Shown piece after piece: positions 1 through 8,700 of a stretch of 31,595 bases of DNA. Below the pieces are notes generated by a model. That model did no database searches. It saw only the letters and a program-made list of their open reading frames with translations, and was not told the DNA's origin. Source of the stretch: an uncultured Eubacteriales bacterium. Its GTDB lineage: Bacteria; Bacillota; Clostridia; Oscillospirales; Oscillospiraceae. Position 1 is the first letter of the stretch, and the number at the start of each line of letters is the position of its first letter. The translations under genes were made by a program, and so were the position numbers. The DNA lies in assembly GCA_900551995.1 (NCBI GenBank), contig URXW01000020.1:1-31595 (forward strand), read 5' to 3'.

Positions 1-534
1 GACAAGGAGCGGTACGAGTTCTGCTGGATCGTGGACTTCCCCATGTACGAGATCGGCGACGAGTCCGGCGAGCTGGAGTTCTGCCACAACCCGTTCTCCA
101 TGCCCAGCGGCGGCATGGACGTCCTGCTGAAAGCGGAGCGGGGCGAGATCGACCCGCTGGACATCACCGCCGACCAGTACGACCTGGTGTGCAACGGCGT
201 GGAGCTGTCCTCCGGCGCCGTCCGTAACCACGACCCGGAAATCATGATCAAGGCGTTCGAGCTGGTGCGTCTGGGCGAGGAGGACGTGAAGAAGAAGTTC
301 CCCGCCATGTACAACGCCTTCTGCTACGGTGCGCCTCCCCACGCCGGTATCGCTCCGGGCGTGGACCGCATGGTCATGCTGTTGGCGGGCGAAAGCTCCA
401 TCCGCGAGATCATCCCCTTCCCCATGAACAAGAACGCCCAGGACGTGATGATGGGTGCCCCCTCCACGGTGGAGCAGAATCAGCTGGACGAGCTGCACAT
501 CGCCATCGTGGGCGACGTGGAGAAGGACGACTGA
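1..534 (+). CDS. aspS: Aspartyl-tRNA synthetase, C-terminal part (gene cut by window edge)
   Basis: This is the last 177 residues of a class II aminoacyl-tRNA synthetase that charges tRNA-Asp in the cytoplasm. The frame is open from base 1, so the true start lies outside the window and the GTG at 31 is internal. The conserved end of the catalytic domain is visible: a PFSMP-type segment followed by the class II motif 3 region GIAPGVDRMVMLLAGE, whose arginine binds ATP, and then the IREIIPFPMNKNAQDVM stretch typical of bacterial AspS. The short tail after it fits the normal C-terminus. The stop codon overlaps the start of the next gene by one base (TGATG), so the two are probably translated together. 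AsnRS and LysRS share the fold, but the motif 3 and NAQD segments match AspS. Confidence 0.93.
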   Translation, partial: DKERYEFCWIVDFPMYEIGDESGELEFCHNPFSMPSGGMDVLLKAERGEIDPLDITADQYDLVCNGVELSSGAVRNHDPEIMIKAFELVRLGEEDVKKKFPAMYNAFCYGAPPHAGIAPGVDRMVMLLAGESSIREIIPFPMNKNAQDVMMGAPSTVEQNQLDELHIAIVGDVEKDD

Positions 535-1682
535 TGGACACCGCCAAGCTCTACTACGAAAACGCCTTCCTGCAGGACTTCACCGCCACGGTGGAGTCCT
601 GCGAGGCAGTGAAGGGCGGCTTCGCCGTCACCCTTGACCGCACCGCCTTCTACCCGGAGGGCGGCGGTCAGCCCGCCGACCACGGCACGCTGGGCGACGC
701 CCGCGTGCTGGACGTTCACGAGAAAAACGGCGTCGTCACCCACCTGTGCGACCGCGCCCTTTCCGTGGGCGCGGCGGTGGACGGCCGCATCGACTGGACG
801 CGCCGCTTCGACCATATGCAGCAGCACTCCGGCGAGCACATCGTCTCCGGTATGCTGTGCAGCGCGTTCCACTGCGACAACGTGGGCTTCCACATGGGCG
901 CGGACGTTGTCACCATCGACTACAACGCCGACATCCCGTGGGCGCAGGTGCTGGAGATCGAGCGGCGCGCCAACGCGTACATCTGGGAGGATCACCCCGT
1001 GGAGATCCGCTATCCCTCCCCGGAGGAGCTGGCGGCCCTCCCCTACCGCAGCAAAAAGGAGCTGACCGGCGCGGTACGCATCACCGCCTTCCCCGGCGCG
1101 GATATGTGCGCCTGCTGCGGCACCCACGTGCTCCGCAGCGGTCAGGTGGGTCTGGTGAAGTTCATCGGCTGGCAGAAATTCCGTGACGGCGTGCGGCTGG
1201 AGCTGCTGTGCGGCCGGCGGGCGGCGGACTACCTCTCCGCCTGCTGGGAGCAGGCGCGCCAGACGGGGCACGCCCTCTCCGTAAAGCCGGAAGCGTCCTT
1301 TGCCGCCGTCTCCCGCCTGCAAGGCGAGCTGCTGTCCGCCAAGGAGCGCGCCGCCGCGCTGGAGGAGCAGTCCTTCGCCCACACGGCGGCGGAGTACGCC
1401 GGCAAGGGCGACACGCTGCTCATCACCGCCCCGCTGGAAGGCGACGGCGTCCGCCGTCTCTGCGACGCCGTGGCACAGACGTGCCTCGGCAGGTGCGCCG
1501 TGTTCGCCGGGACGGACGGCGCGTACCGCTACGCCGTCATCCACGCCGGGCAGGACATCCGCCCGCTGGTGAAGGACATGAACGACGCCCTCCACGGCAG
1601 AGGCGGCGGACGCGACGGCTTCGCACAGGGCAGTGCCGCCTGCACCGCCGCAGAGATACATGCCTTCTTCGCCCGGCGGTAA
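534..1682 (+). CDS. alaX: Alanyl-tRNA editing protein, AlaX long form (AlaX-L, with DHHA1 domain)
   Basis: This stand-alone editing enzyme hydrolyses tRNA-Ala that was wrongly charged with serine or glycine. Its 382 residues match the long AlaX type: an N-terminal beta-barrel with the DRTAFYPEGGGQP motif (about 35-47), the editing domain, a coiled-coil helix (about 255-285) and a C-terminal DHHA1 domain. The four zinc ligands of the family are all present: H98 and H102 in QHSGEH, and C194 and H198 in CCGTH. The C-terminal DGFAQGSA motif is the glycine-rich DHHA1 signature. The ATG overlaps the aspS stop by one base, so translation coupling is likely. A terminator hairpin follows 45 bases after the stop. 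Pairing with aspS rather than alaS is a location feature, not evidence of a different substrate. Confidence 0.9.
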   Translation: MDTAKLYYENAFLQDFTATVESCEAVKGGFAVTLDRTAFYPEGGGQPADHGTLGDARVLDVHEKNGVVTHLCDRALSVGAAVDGRIDWTRRFDHMQQHSGEHIVSGMLCSAFHCDNVGFHMGADVVTIDYNADIPWAQVLEIERRANAYIWEDHPVEIRYPSPEELAALPYRSKKELTGAVRITAFPGADMCACCGTHVLRSGQVGLVKFIGWQKFRDGVRLELLCGRRAADYLSACWEQARQTGHALSVKPEASFAAVSRLQGELLSAKERAAALEEQSFAHTAAEYAGKGDTLLITAPLEGDGVRRLCDAVAQTCLGRCAVFAGTDGAYRYAVIHAGQDIRPLVKDMNDALHGRGGGRDGFAQGSAACTAAEIHAFFARR

Positions 1683-1726
1683 CGGCGGTGCGTTGCCGCT
1701 CCTCTGGGCTTATTACCCAAAAATCT

Positions 1727-1770
1727 CCCCCGAAATGTGTGGAAACCGCACATTCCGGGGGTTTTCTTTT
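1727..1770 (+). terminator. Rho-independent terminator after alaX
   Basis: A stem of about 15 bp (CCCCCGAAATGTG with CACATTCCGGGGG, nearly perfect) is followed by the T-rich run GTTTTCTTTT. It ends the aspS-alaX transcript. Confidence 0.8.
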
Positions 1771-1831
1771 CCGCACCCCCATGATACAATAGGGTATACT
1801 GGAATATTATACACAGAAAAGAGTGATCCCC

Positions 1832-3202
1832 TTGCAAAGCGACAACAAGCTGGGCGTCATGCCCATTTCGAAGCTGATCTGGAATATGTCCCTGCCCATT
1901 ATCGCCTCCATGCTGGTGCAGGCTCTCTATAACATCGTGGACAGCGTGTTCGTCAGCCGCGTCAGTGAGCAGGCTCTCACCGCCGTGTCGCTGGCGTTCC
2001 CGGCGCAAAATCTGATGATCGCCCTCGCCACCGGCACCGCCGTGGGCGTCAACGCCCTGATGGGTCGTGCGCTGGGCGCGGGGCTGCGCCGCCGCGCCGA
2101 CCGTGTCGCCAACAACGGCATACTGCTGGCGGTGGTGGGCTTCCTTCTCTCCGCCGTGCTGGGTCTTACCTGCTCCGATGTGTTCTTCCGCTCCCAGACA
2201 CAGGTGGAAAGCATCATTCAGATGGGCAACGACTATCTGAAGATCGTCACCGCCGGCTCCCTTGGTATGTTCTGCCAGATCATGTACGAGCGTCTCCTGC
2301 AGGGCACCGGACGCTCCCTGCTGAGTATGTACACCCAGGGGCTGGGAGCCATCATCAACATCGTCCTCGACCCCATCTTCATCTTCACGCTGAACATGGG
2401 CGTGGCGGGTGCCGCCGTCGCCACCATCGTCGGGCAGTTCTGCGGCTGCGCGCTGGCGATCTGGCTCAACCACACGAAAAACCCCGACATCACCCTGTCC
2501 CTCAAGGGCTTCCGCCCGGATCTCCGGCTCATCGGCGAGATCTACGCCATCGGCTTCCCCAGCGTCATCATGGTCGCCATCGGCTCTGTGATGACGTTCC
2601 TGATGAACAAGATCCTTATCGTCTACCACGCCGCCCACGAGACGGCTGCCACCGCCTTCGGCGTCTACTTCAAGCTGAACTCCTTCCTGTTCATGCCCAT
2701 CTTCGGCATGAACAACGGCGTTATCCCCATCGTGGCGTATAACTACGGCGCACAGAACCGCCGGCGCATGGTGGAGACCATCAAGCGCAGCACCCTGTAT
2801 GCCGCCTGCTTCATGGTGCTCGGCACCCTCCTCTTCTGCGCGATCCCCGGCACGCTGCTAAAGGTCTTCGACGCCACGGACACCATGCTCTCCGTGGGTA
2901 TTCCCGCCCTGCGTATCATCTCCCTGAGCTTCGGCATGGCGGGTGCCTGCATCGCGCTGGGCAGCTCCTTCCAGGCGTTGGGCAAATCGGTCTACTCCAT
3001 GGTCACGTCCATCGTCCGCCAGCTGGTGTTCCTCATCCCCATCGCCTACGTGCTGGCGCGATACGGCGCGTCCGTGGGCAACAGCGATCTGGTCTGGTGG
3101 TGCTATCCCATAGCGGAGATCGCCTCCCTCGCGCTGACGCTGGGCTTCTTCTCCCACCTGCACAAAACCGTTATCTCCCCTCTGCCGGAGGGACACGAAT
3201 AA
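1832..3202 (+). CDS. MATE family multidrug/sodium efflux transporter
   Basis: This is an inner-membrane antiporter of the MATE (multi-antimicrobial extrusion) family, which exports cationic drugs or metabolites in exchange for Na+ or H+. The protein is hydrophobic throughout with about 12 predicted membrane segments, and its N-terminus (DNKLGVMPISKL, then MLVQALYNIVDSVFV) is the pattern of clostridial MepA/NorM-like members. Two MATE half-domains are visible. A GTG at 1823 would add three residues. I prefer the TTG at 1832 because GAGTGATCC, an extended match to the 16S tail complement, lies about 8 bases upstream of it. Several -10-like boxes (TACAAT 1785, TATACT 1795) precede it, but none has a good -35 partner. 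The substrate cannot be told from sequence. Confidence 0.88.
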   Translation: MQSDNKLGVMPISKLIWNMSLPIIASMLVQALYNIVDSVFVSRVSEQALTAVSLAFPAQNLMIALATGTAVGVNALMGRALGAGLRRRADRVANNGILLAVVGFLLSAVLGLTCSDVFFRSQTQVESIIQMGNDYLKIVTAGSLGMFCQIMYERLLQGTGRSLLSMYTQGLGAIINIVLDPIFIFTLNMGVAGAAVATIVGQFCGCALAIWLNHTKNPDITLSLKGFRPDLRLIGEIYAIGFPSVIMVAIGSVMTFLMNKILIVYHAAHETAATAFGVYFKLNSFLFMPIFGMNNGVIPIVAYNYGAQNRRRMVETIKRSTLYAACFMVLGTLLFCAIPGTLLKVFDATDTMLSVGIPALRIISLSFGMAGACIALGSSFQALGKSVYSMVTSIVRQLVFLIPIAYVLARYGASVGNSDLVWWCYPIAEIASLALTLGFFSHLHKTVISPLPEGHE

Positions 3203-3270
3203 AGGCGCGGAACGAAATTCGACGATGTTCCGTCTAAAGTAACAGATACAGAAAAAGGAGGTATCCTGCT

Positions 3271-3990
3271 ATGAAAAAGCTGCTTTCTATTCTTCTCGCC
3301 CTCGCCTGCGTGATGACGCTGGCCGCCTGCGGCAAGAAGGACGACGACCATACGACTGACCCCACGCCCACCCCCGACCCCCAGCCCGCTGTCACCACTG
3401 CCGAGTATACCCACGGCTATGTGGATATGATGCTGGAGCTGCCGGAGGGCTGGAGCTGGGAGAACGCCGGCGACAACGGCACCAACAAGACCGAGGGCAT
3501 CCGGTTCTATAAGACCGACGACCCCACCGTCAGCTACACGCTGCTGTGCTGGACGGGCGGCTACGGCATCTGCGGCACCGGCGTCACCAGTGAGGAGCTG
3601 ACCCTTGCCAACGGCATGAAGGTCTGGCAGCACACGGAGGAGAACACGGAAAAGGGCACCATGGTCATGGCGGACATCTTCTTTGAGGACGCGCCCGGCA
3701 GCTATGTGGCTTCCCCCTCCGAGACCATGACCACCGAGGTCTGGAACGCCAACCGTGACGCGCTGCTCGGTATTCTGGGCACGGTGCAGCTGGGGCGCAA
3801 TAGCCTCAGCCAGCAGGCAGCCATCAACGCCGCCGCGGCGCAGTACACCGGCGAGTACGACCAGGTCTACGCCACCTATGACGTGACCTCCGGCGCGTGG
3901 ACGGTCAGCTTCAGCAAGGGCGCGGCGGGCGAAAAAGCCGTCCGGCTGGTGGTGGACGCCGCCGGCAAGGTCATGGCGTTCGGGAAGTAA
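3271..3990 (+). CDS. Putative lipoprotein of unknown function
   Basis: This encodes 239 residues with a typical lipoprotein signal: a KK start, a hydrophobic stretch and the lipobox LAAC with the lipidated cysteine at C20. Diacylation and cleavage by LspA, encoded in this window at 10561-11058, would anchor it on the outer face of the membrane. A threonine/proline-rich linker (about 26-42) leads to a compact domain (about 45-175) and a C-terminal region with AINAAAAQYTGEYDQVYA. I do not recognise the domain family. A strong ribosome site (AAAAAGGAGG) lies 8 bases before the ATG, and a terminator follows directly. The gene stands alone between the MATE gene and the T-box leader, so context gives no function. 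Confidence 0.8.
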   Translation: MKKLLSILLALACVMTLAACGKKDDDHTTDPTPTPDPQPAVTTAEYTHGYVDMMLELPEGWSWENAGDNGTNKTEGIRFYKTDDPTVSYTLLCWTGGYGICGTGVTSEELTLANGMKVWQHTEENTEKGTMVMADIFFEDAPGSYVASPSETMTTEVWNANRDALLGILGTVQLGRNSLSQQAAINAAAAQYTGEYDQVYATYDVTSGAWTVSFSKGAAGEKAVRLVVDAAGKVMAFGK

Positions 3991-4003
3991 CCGTCACACC
4001 GGC

Positions 4004-4034
4004 GAAGCCGCCGCTTTCGCGGCGGTTTCCTTTT
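4004..4034 (+). terminator. Rho-independent terminator after the lipoprotein gene
   Basis: The 11-bp stem GAAGCCGCCGC / GCGGCGGTTTC has a TTTC loop and is followed by CCTTTT. It separates the lipoprotein gene from the glyQS promoter. Confidence 0.75.
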
Positions 4035-4040
4035 GCCCGC

Positions 4041-4069
4041 TTGACAACCACCGGAAAACGTGCTATCCT
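4041..4069 (+). promoter_or_regulatory. SigA promoter of the T-box/glyQS unit
   Basis: A perfect -35 box TTGACA (4041-4046) and the -10 box TATCCT (4064-4069) are separated by 17 bp. A TGC before the -10 box gives an extended -10 element. Transcription should start near 4076, just at the beginning of the T-box leader. Confidence 0.82.
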
Positions 4070-4075
4070 TTTCTA

Positions 4076-4237
4076 CATCACAGGCGATGAAGGGCGTGGC
4101 TGCCCGGAGCCGCGGGAGGAAATGCCCGCCGGACGCCCCGTTACCGGCACGAGAGTGTGGAAGTATCCAAATTCGGGTGGAACCACGGACGAGTATCGTT
4201 CGCCCCGATGTCCTTATCGGACATCGGGGCGTTTTTT
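4076..4237 (+). ncRNA. Glycine-specific T-box riboswitch leader
   Basis: This leader senses uncharged tRNA-Gly and controls glyQS by antitermination. The T-box sequence TGGAACC (within GGGTGGAACCACGG, 4175-4188) is present. Its TGGA can pair with UCCA, the 3' end of tRNA-Gly, whose discriminator base is U. A stem I is visible (GGGCGT 4092-4097 with ACGCCC 4133-4138). On its 3' side is GGC followed by A (4146-4149), the expected place for a specifier codon, which reads glycine. The leader is short, like the stem-II-less glyQS leaders of Bacillus. A terminator with a strong T-run follows. The specifier choice is inferred from position. The T-box identity is firm. Confidence 0.9.
4201..4237 (+). 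terminator. Regulated terminator of the T-box
   Basis: A perfect 13-bp stem CGCCCCGATGTCC / GGACATCGGGGCG is followed by TTTTTT. The alternative antiterminator would pair the T-box region 4175-4188 with the 5' arm of this hairpin when uncharged tRNA-Gly is bound. Confidence 0.88.
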
Positions 4238-4272
4238 GTTACCCAAACACTTTATATAGGAGGAAATTCACC

Positions 4273-5694
4273 ATGAAAAACACGGAAAAGACCATGGACA
4301 AAATCGTGGCTCTCTGCAAAAACCGCGGCATTATCTTCGCCGGGTCCGAGATCTACGGCGGACTTGCCAACACTTGGGACTACGGCCCTCTGGGCGTGGA
4401 GCTGAAGAACAACATCAAAAAGGCTTGGTGGAAGAAGTTCGTGCAGGAGAACCCCTACAACGTGGGACAGGACGCCGCCATTCTGATGAACCCCCAGACG
4501 TGGGTGGCCAGCGGCCATCTGGCGGGCTTCTCCGATCCGTTGATGGACTGCAAGGAGTGCAAGGAGCGTTTCCGCGCCGACAAGCTCATTGAGGACTGGT
4601 GCCAGACCAACGGCGTGGAGCTGCCCAAGCCCATCGACGCCTTCTCCCAGCAGGAGATGAAGGACTTCATCGAGGAGAACAACATCCCCTGCCCCACCTG
4701 CGGCAAGCATAACTTTACCGATATTCGTCAGTTCAACTTGATGTTCAAGACGTTTCAAGGTGTCACCGAGGATGCCAAGAACACCGTGTACCTCCGTCCC
4801 GAGACGGCGCAGGGCATCTTCACCAACTTCGTCAACACCCAGCGCACCACCCGCCGCAAGCTGCCCTTCGGCGTGTGCCAGATCGGTAAGTCCTTCCGCA
4901 ACGAGATCACCCCGGGCAACTTCATCTTCCGCGTCCGGGAGTTCGAGCAGATGGAGCTGGAGTTCTTCTGCAAGCCCGGCACCGATCTGGAGTGGTTCAA
5001 CTACTGGCGCACCTTCTGCCACAACTGGCTGCTGGGCATCGGTCTGAAGGACGAGAACCTGCGGCTGCGTGACCACGACCCCGAGGAGCTGTGCTTCTAC
5101 TCCAAGGCCACCACGGACTTCGAGTTCCTGTTCCCCTTCGGCTGGGGCGAGCTGTGGGGCGTGGCAGACCGCACCGACTACGACCTGAACCAGCACCAGA
5201 CCGTCTCCGGCAAGGATCTGACCTACTTCGACCCGGAGACCAACGAGCGGTACATCCCCTACGTGGTGGAGCCGTCTCTGGGCGTGGAGCGCAGTGTGCT
5301 GGCGGTGCTGGTGGACGCCTACGACGAGGAGGTCGTGGACGCGGAGAAGAACGATGTCCGCGTGGTGCTGCACCTGCACCCGGCACTCTCTCCCTACAAG
5401 GCGGCGGTGCTGCCCCTGTCGAAGAAGCTCAGCGAGCCGGCACGGAAGATCTACGAGGAGCTGAGCAAGGAGTGGATGATCGACTTCGACGAGACCGGCT
5501 CCATCGGCAAGCGGTACCGCCGCGAGGACGAGGTGGGTACGCCCTACTGCATCACCGTGGACTTCGACACCGTGGGCGACGCGGAGCACGCAGGCGACAA
5601 CTGCGTCACCGTCCGCGAGCGCGACACCATGGAGCAGGTGCGCGTGCCTATCAGCCAGCTGAAAGCGTATCTGGCGGAGAAGCTGGCGTACTGA
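4273..5694 (+). CDS. glyQS: Glycyl-tRNA synthetase, dimeric (alpha2) type
   Basis: This enzyme charges tRNA-Gly with glycine. At 473 residues it is the eukaryote-like homodimeric type, not the two-subunit GlyQ/GlyS enzyme. The N-terminus carries the ANTWDYGPLGVELK motif. Two cysteine pairs (C93/C96 in CKEC and C140/C143 in CPTC) suggest a zinc site in the insertion domain. The class II core is clear: RPETAQGIF (175-183), the motif 2 region FRNEITPGNFIFRVREFEQME, and motif 3 around VVEPSLGVERSVLAVL. The C-terminal anticodon-binding domain follows (LHPALSPYKAAVLPLSKK). The ATG at 4273 has AGGAGG 9 bases upstream; the longer frame reaching back to 4060 runs through the T-box leader and is not coding. 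Expression is controlled by the T-box. A bidirectional terminator follows. Confidence 0.96.
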   Translation: MKNTEKTMDKIVALCKNRGIIFAGSEIYGGLANTWDYGPLGVELKNNIKKAWWKKFVQENPYNVGQDAAILMNPQTWVASGHLAGFSDPLMDCKECKERFRADKLIEDWCQTNGVELPKPIDAFSQQEMKDFIEENNIPCPTCGKHNFTDIRQFNLMFKTFQGVTEDAKNTVYLRPETAQGIFTNFVNTQRTTRRKLPFGVCQIGKSFRNEITPGNFIFRVREFEQMELEFFCKPGTDLEWFNYWRTFCHNWLLGIGLKDENLRLRDHDPEELCFYSKATTDFEFLFPFGWGELWGVADRTDYDLNQHQTVSGKDLTYFDPETNERYIPYVVEPSLGVERSVLAVLVDAYDEEVVDAEKNDVRVVLHLHPALSPYKAAVLPLSKKLSEPARKIYEELSKEWMIDFDETGSIGKRYRREDEVGTPYCITVDFDTVGDAEHAGDNCVTVRERDTMEQVRVPISQLKAYLAEKLAY

Positions 5695-5702
5695 GCGCAA
5701 TA

Positions 5703-5742
5703 AGCAAAAAAGAAAGAGCCCTTCGGCTCTTTCTTTTTTGCT
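5703..5742. terminator. Bidirectional terminator between glyQS and the RND pump gene
   Basis: AGCAAAAAAGAAAGAGCC and GGCTCTTTCTTTTTTGCT form an 18-bp stem around a CTTC loop. The A-run and T-run flanks let it serve both converging genes. The stop of the minus-strand gene touches its edge. Confidence 0.88.
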
Positions 5743-8700
5743 CATATATCCAGCAGCTTCAACTCGTCTTCGTCCACCTTCCGCAGCTCCCGCTTGTTCA
5801 TGATCTCGTACATACAGGGCACCACGAACAGCGTCATCAGCGTGGCGTACAGCAGTCCGCCGATACAAACCACGGCGATGGGCTGCATCAACGCCGTACC
5901 GGCGTTTTTCGCGGCGGCGGTGACGATCAGACCCAGTATGGTGGTCAGGCTGGTCATCAGGATCGGTCTGAGCCGCGTCACGCAGGCGTCGATGATGGCG
6001 TCCCGCCGCTCCATGCCCGCCAGACGCTGCTGGTTGATGTAGTCCACCAGCACAATGCCGTTGTTGACGATGATACCCACCAGCATGACGAAGCCGATCA
6101 GGCTGATGACCGACACCTCGATCCCCACCGCCAGCAGCGCGAAGAAGCCTCCGGTGAACGCCAGCGGTATGGTGAACATGACGATGAACGGCGATTTCAG
6201 CGACTGGAACTGCGCCACCATGATGAGGTACACCAGCACCACGCCCAGCAGCAGCATCAGCATCAGCTGCCCCATGGCGTCCATGATCTGCTCGTTCTCG
6301 CCGTTGTACTCCACCGTGACGCCCTTGGGCAGCGTCACGCTGCCCAGTGCCTGCTGCACCGCGTTGGTCACGTGGGTGATGTTATAGCCCTCCGCCAGCG
6401 TGGCGGTGACGGTGACGCAGCGACGCTGCTGGTCGCGGGAGATGGTGTTCATGGACACCGTCTCCTCCACCGTCGCCACGTCGCCCAGCGCGAAGGTCTT
6501 GTCCTTGTCCTTGTCCTCCTCGTCCTCGCCGGTGATCTGGCTCAGCTGCCCGGAGGAGCCGCCCATGGCGGACGACGTGCTGTCCGGGGTGATCTTCATG
6601 TCCAGCAGCTTCTCTTTCGTGAGGACGCTGCCCTCCGCCGCGTCCACGGTCAGATCCATGCTGTTGCTGTCCAGCGTAATGTCGGAGACGCTGGCGGAGC
6701 TTTGCAGCGCGGCAGCCACCTTCATGTAGATCTGCGCCACGGTCATGCCGTGCTCCGCCGCCGCCTTCCGGTCAATGACCACCTGCAACGCCGGAGCGGA
6801 CTCGTCCAGCCCGTCGTTGACCTCGCCCACGCCCGTCACCTGCTCCAGCCGCCGGGCGATGGCGCGGGCACTGTCCTGCAGCTCCTCCATGTCGCTGCCG
6901 AACACCTGCAGCGAAACGCCGCTGCCGGTCATATAGCTCATCATCTCGCTCATAACGCCGGCGGCAGTGACCTTACAGGGCAGGTCGGCGCACAGCGTCT
7001 CGATCTCCTTCCCCGCCACGGAGCCGAAGGTACCCTCCGGCATGGTGATGTAGCCGGTGACGTCGTATTCCCCCGTCTCGCCGCCCGCCATATTCAATCC
7101 GCCCATGTCGCCGCCGCCCATCATAAAGCCCGCGTCCTCCACGTCCTCCACGGACATGACGCGCTGGATGACCGTGTCCGCCAGCTTCACCGCCTCCTCG
7201 CGGGTGGTACCCTCCGGCATGGTGACCGTCAGGGACAGGTTGTTCATGTCCATCTCCGGCATGAACGTAAAGCCGCGGCTCACCGCCGCCCAGCCGCTGG
7301 TCACCAGCAGCACAAGGGACAGCAGCAGCACGCCCGCCTTGTGATCCAGCGCAAAGACGATGGACTTCCGATAGGCGGGATAGAGCCGATCCAGCAATCC
7401 CGGCTTCTGCACCTTCTCCCGGCGCAGCATACCGGATGCCATAGCGGGCACCAGTGTCAGTGCCACCAGCAGGCTCGCCAGCAGCGAATAGGTGATGGTC
7501 AGAGCCAGATCGGTGAACAGCTGGCGCGTCAGTCCCTCCACGAACACGATGGGCGCGAACACGCAGACGGTGGTCAGCGTGGACGCCGCCACCGCGCCCA
7601 GCACCTGCTGTGCGCCGGACACCGCCGCCTGCACCACGGTGGCACCCTTCGCCCGCAGCCGGTAGATATTCTCGATGACCACCACCGAGTTATCCACCAG
7701 CATACCCACCGACACCGCCAGACCGCTCAGGGAGATCATGTTGATGGTCACGCCGGTGAAGTACATGAGCACCACGGCGAAGATCACGCTGATGGGGATA
7801 GACACCAGCGTAATGACCGTGGGCCGCCAATCCCGCAGGAACAGATACAGCACCACCACGGAGAACAGCGCGCCCCACAGCAGGGACGAGGTGATGGTCT
7901 CCACGATGAGATAGATATAATCGCCCTGATCCATCAGCGGCGCGAAGTCCAGCCCCTCGTACTCCTCCGACAGCTCCTGAAACCGGTCGGTGATGTTGTT
8001 GCTCACCGCCGCCGTGGCGTAGTTGGACTGCTTGGTGAAGGAGAGCAGGATACCGTTGCCGCCGTTGACCTTGGTATAGAGCTGGTCGGCGTTGTCCGTG
8101 ACCACCACGGTGGCGATGTCGCCCAGCGTCACCGGCTCGATGCCCTCCATGCCCAGATCCAGCAGCACCATGTCCTCCAGCTCCTGCCGGGTGGCGACGC
8201 TGCTGCCCACGGACACCATGTATTTCACGCCGCTCTCGTCCTCGATGTACCCGGCGGGCATATCAAAATTCTGCGCCGTCAGCAGCTGGCTGACGGTGGA
8301 CAGGGACAGCATACCGCCCACGTCCGTGTCCTCGACGATGGTTTTATAGGCTTTCTTGATCTGCTCCAGACCGCTCTCGATCTGGGTCTTTGCCTGCCCC
8401 AGCTGGATGTCCGCCTCCGTCAGCTGCGTCAAGCCGTCGATCAGGGACAGCGCGGCGTCGTAGACCTCGCCCTCCACCTGGGCGCGGAGCCTGCCGCTCT
8501 CCATGTCCGCCAGCAGATTGCCCAGCGTCCGCCGCAGCTCCACCAGCGTCTTGTTCAGCTGCTTCAGCGTCTCCTGTAACTGCTTCAGCTCCTCGGGGGT
8601 CATCCCGCCGCCGCTGCCGCCTCCGCCGCCGAAGTCCACGTCCGGCAGCACGGAGTACACGTCCTTCAGCTTGTCGTACATATCGTCCACAGCGTCACCG

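Noticed and set aside
1772..1831. A promoter for the MATE gene
   Set aside because: Several -10-like boxes are present, but none has a recognisable -35 at the right distance.
4060..4272. An upstream extension of the glyQS reading frame
   Set aside because: It passes through the T-box leader and its terminator, which are non-coding.
4252..5868. A minus-strand open frame of about 540 codons opposite glyQS
   Set aside because: It runs through glyQS and a terminator and has shadow composition (Val/Leu/His rich).
5091..8579. A plus-strand open frame of over 1100 codons opposite the RND gene
   Set aside because: It is full of His, Gln and Arg, resembles no protein and lies against a well-supported RND gene. 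High GC leaves stop-free shadow frames.
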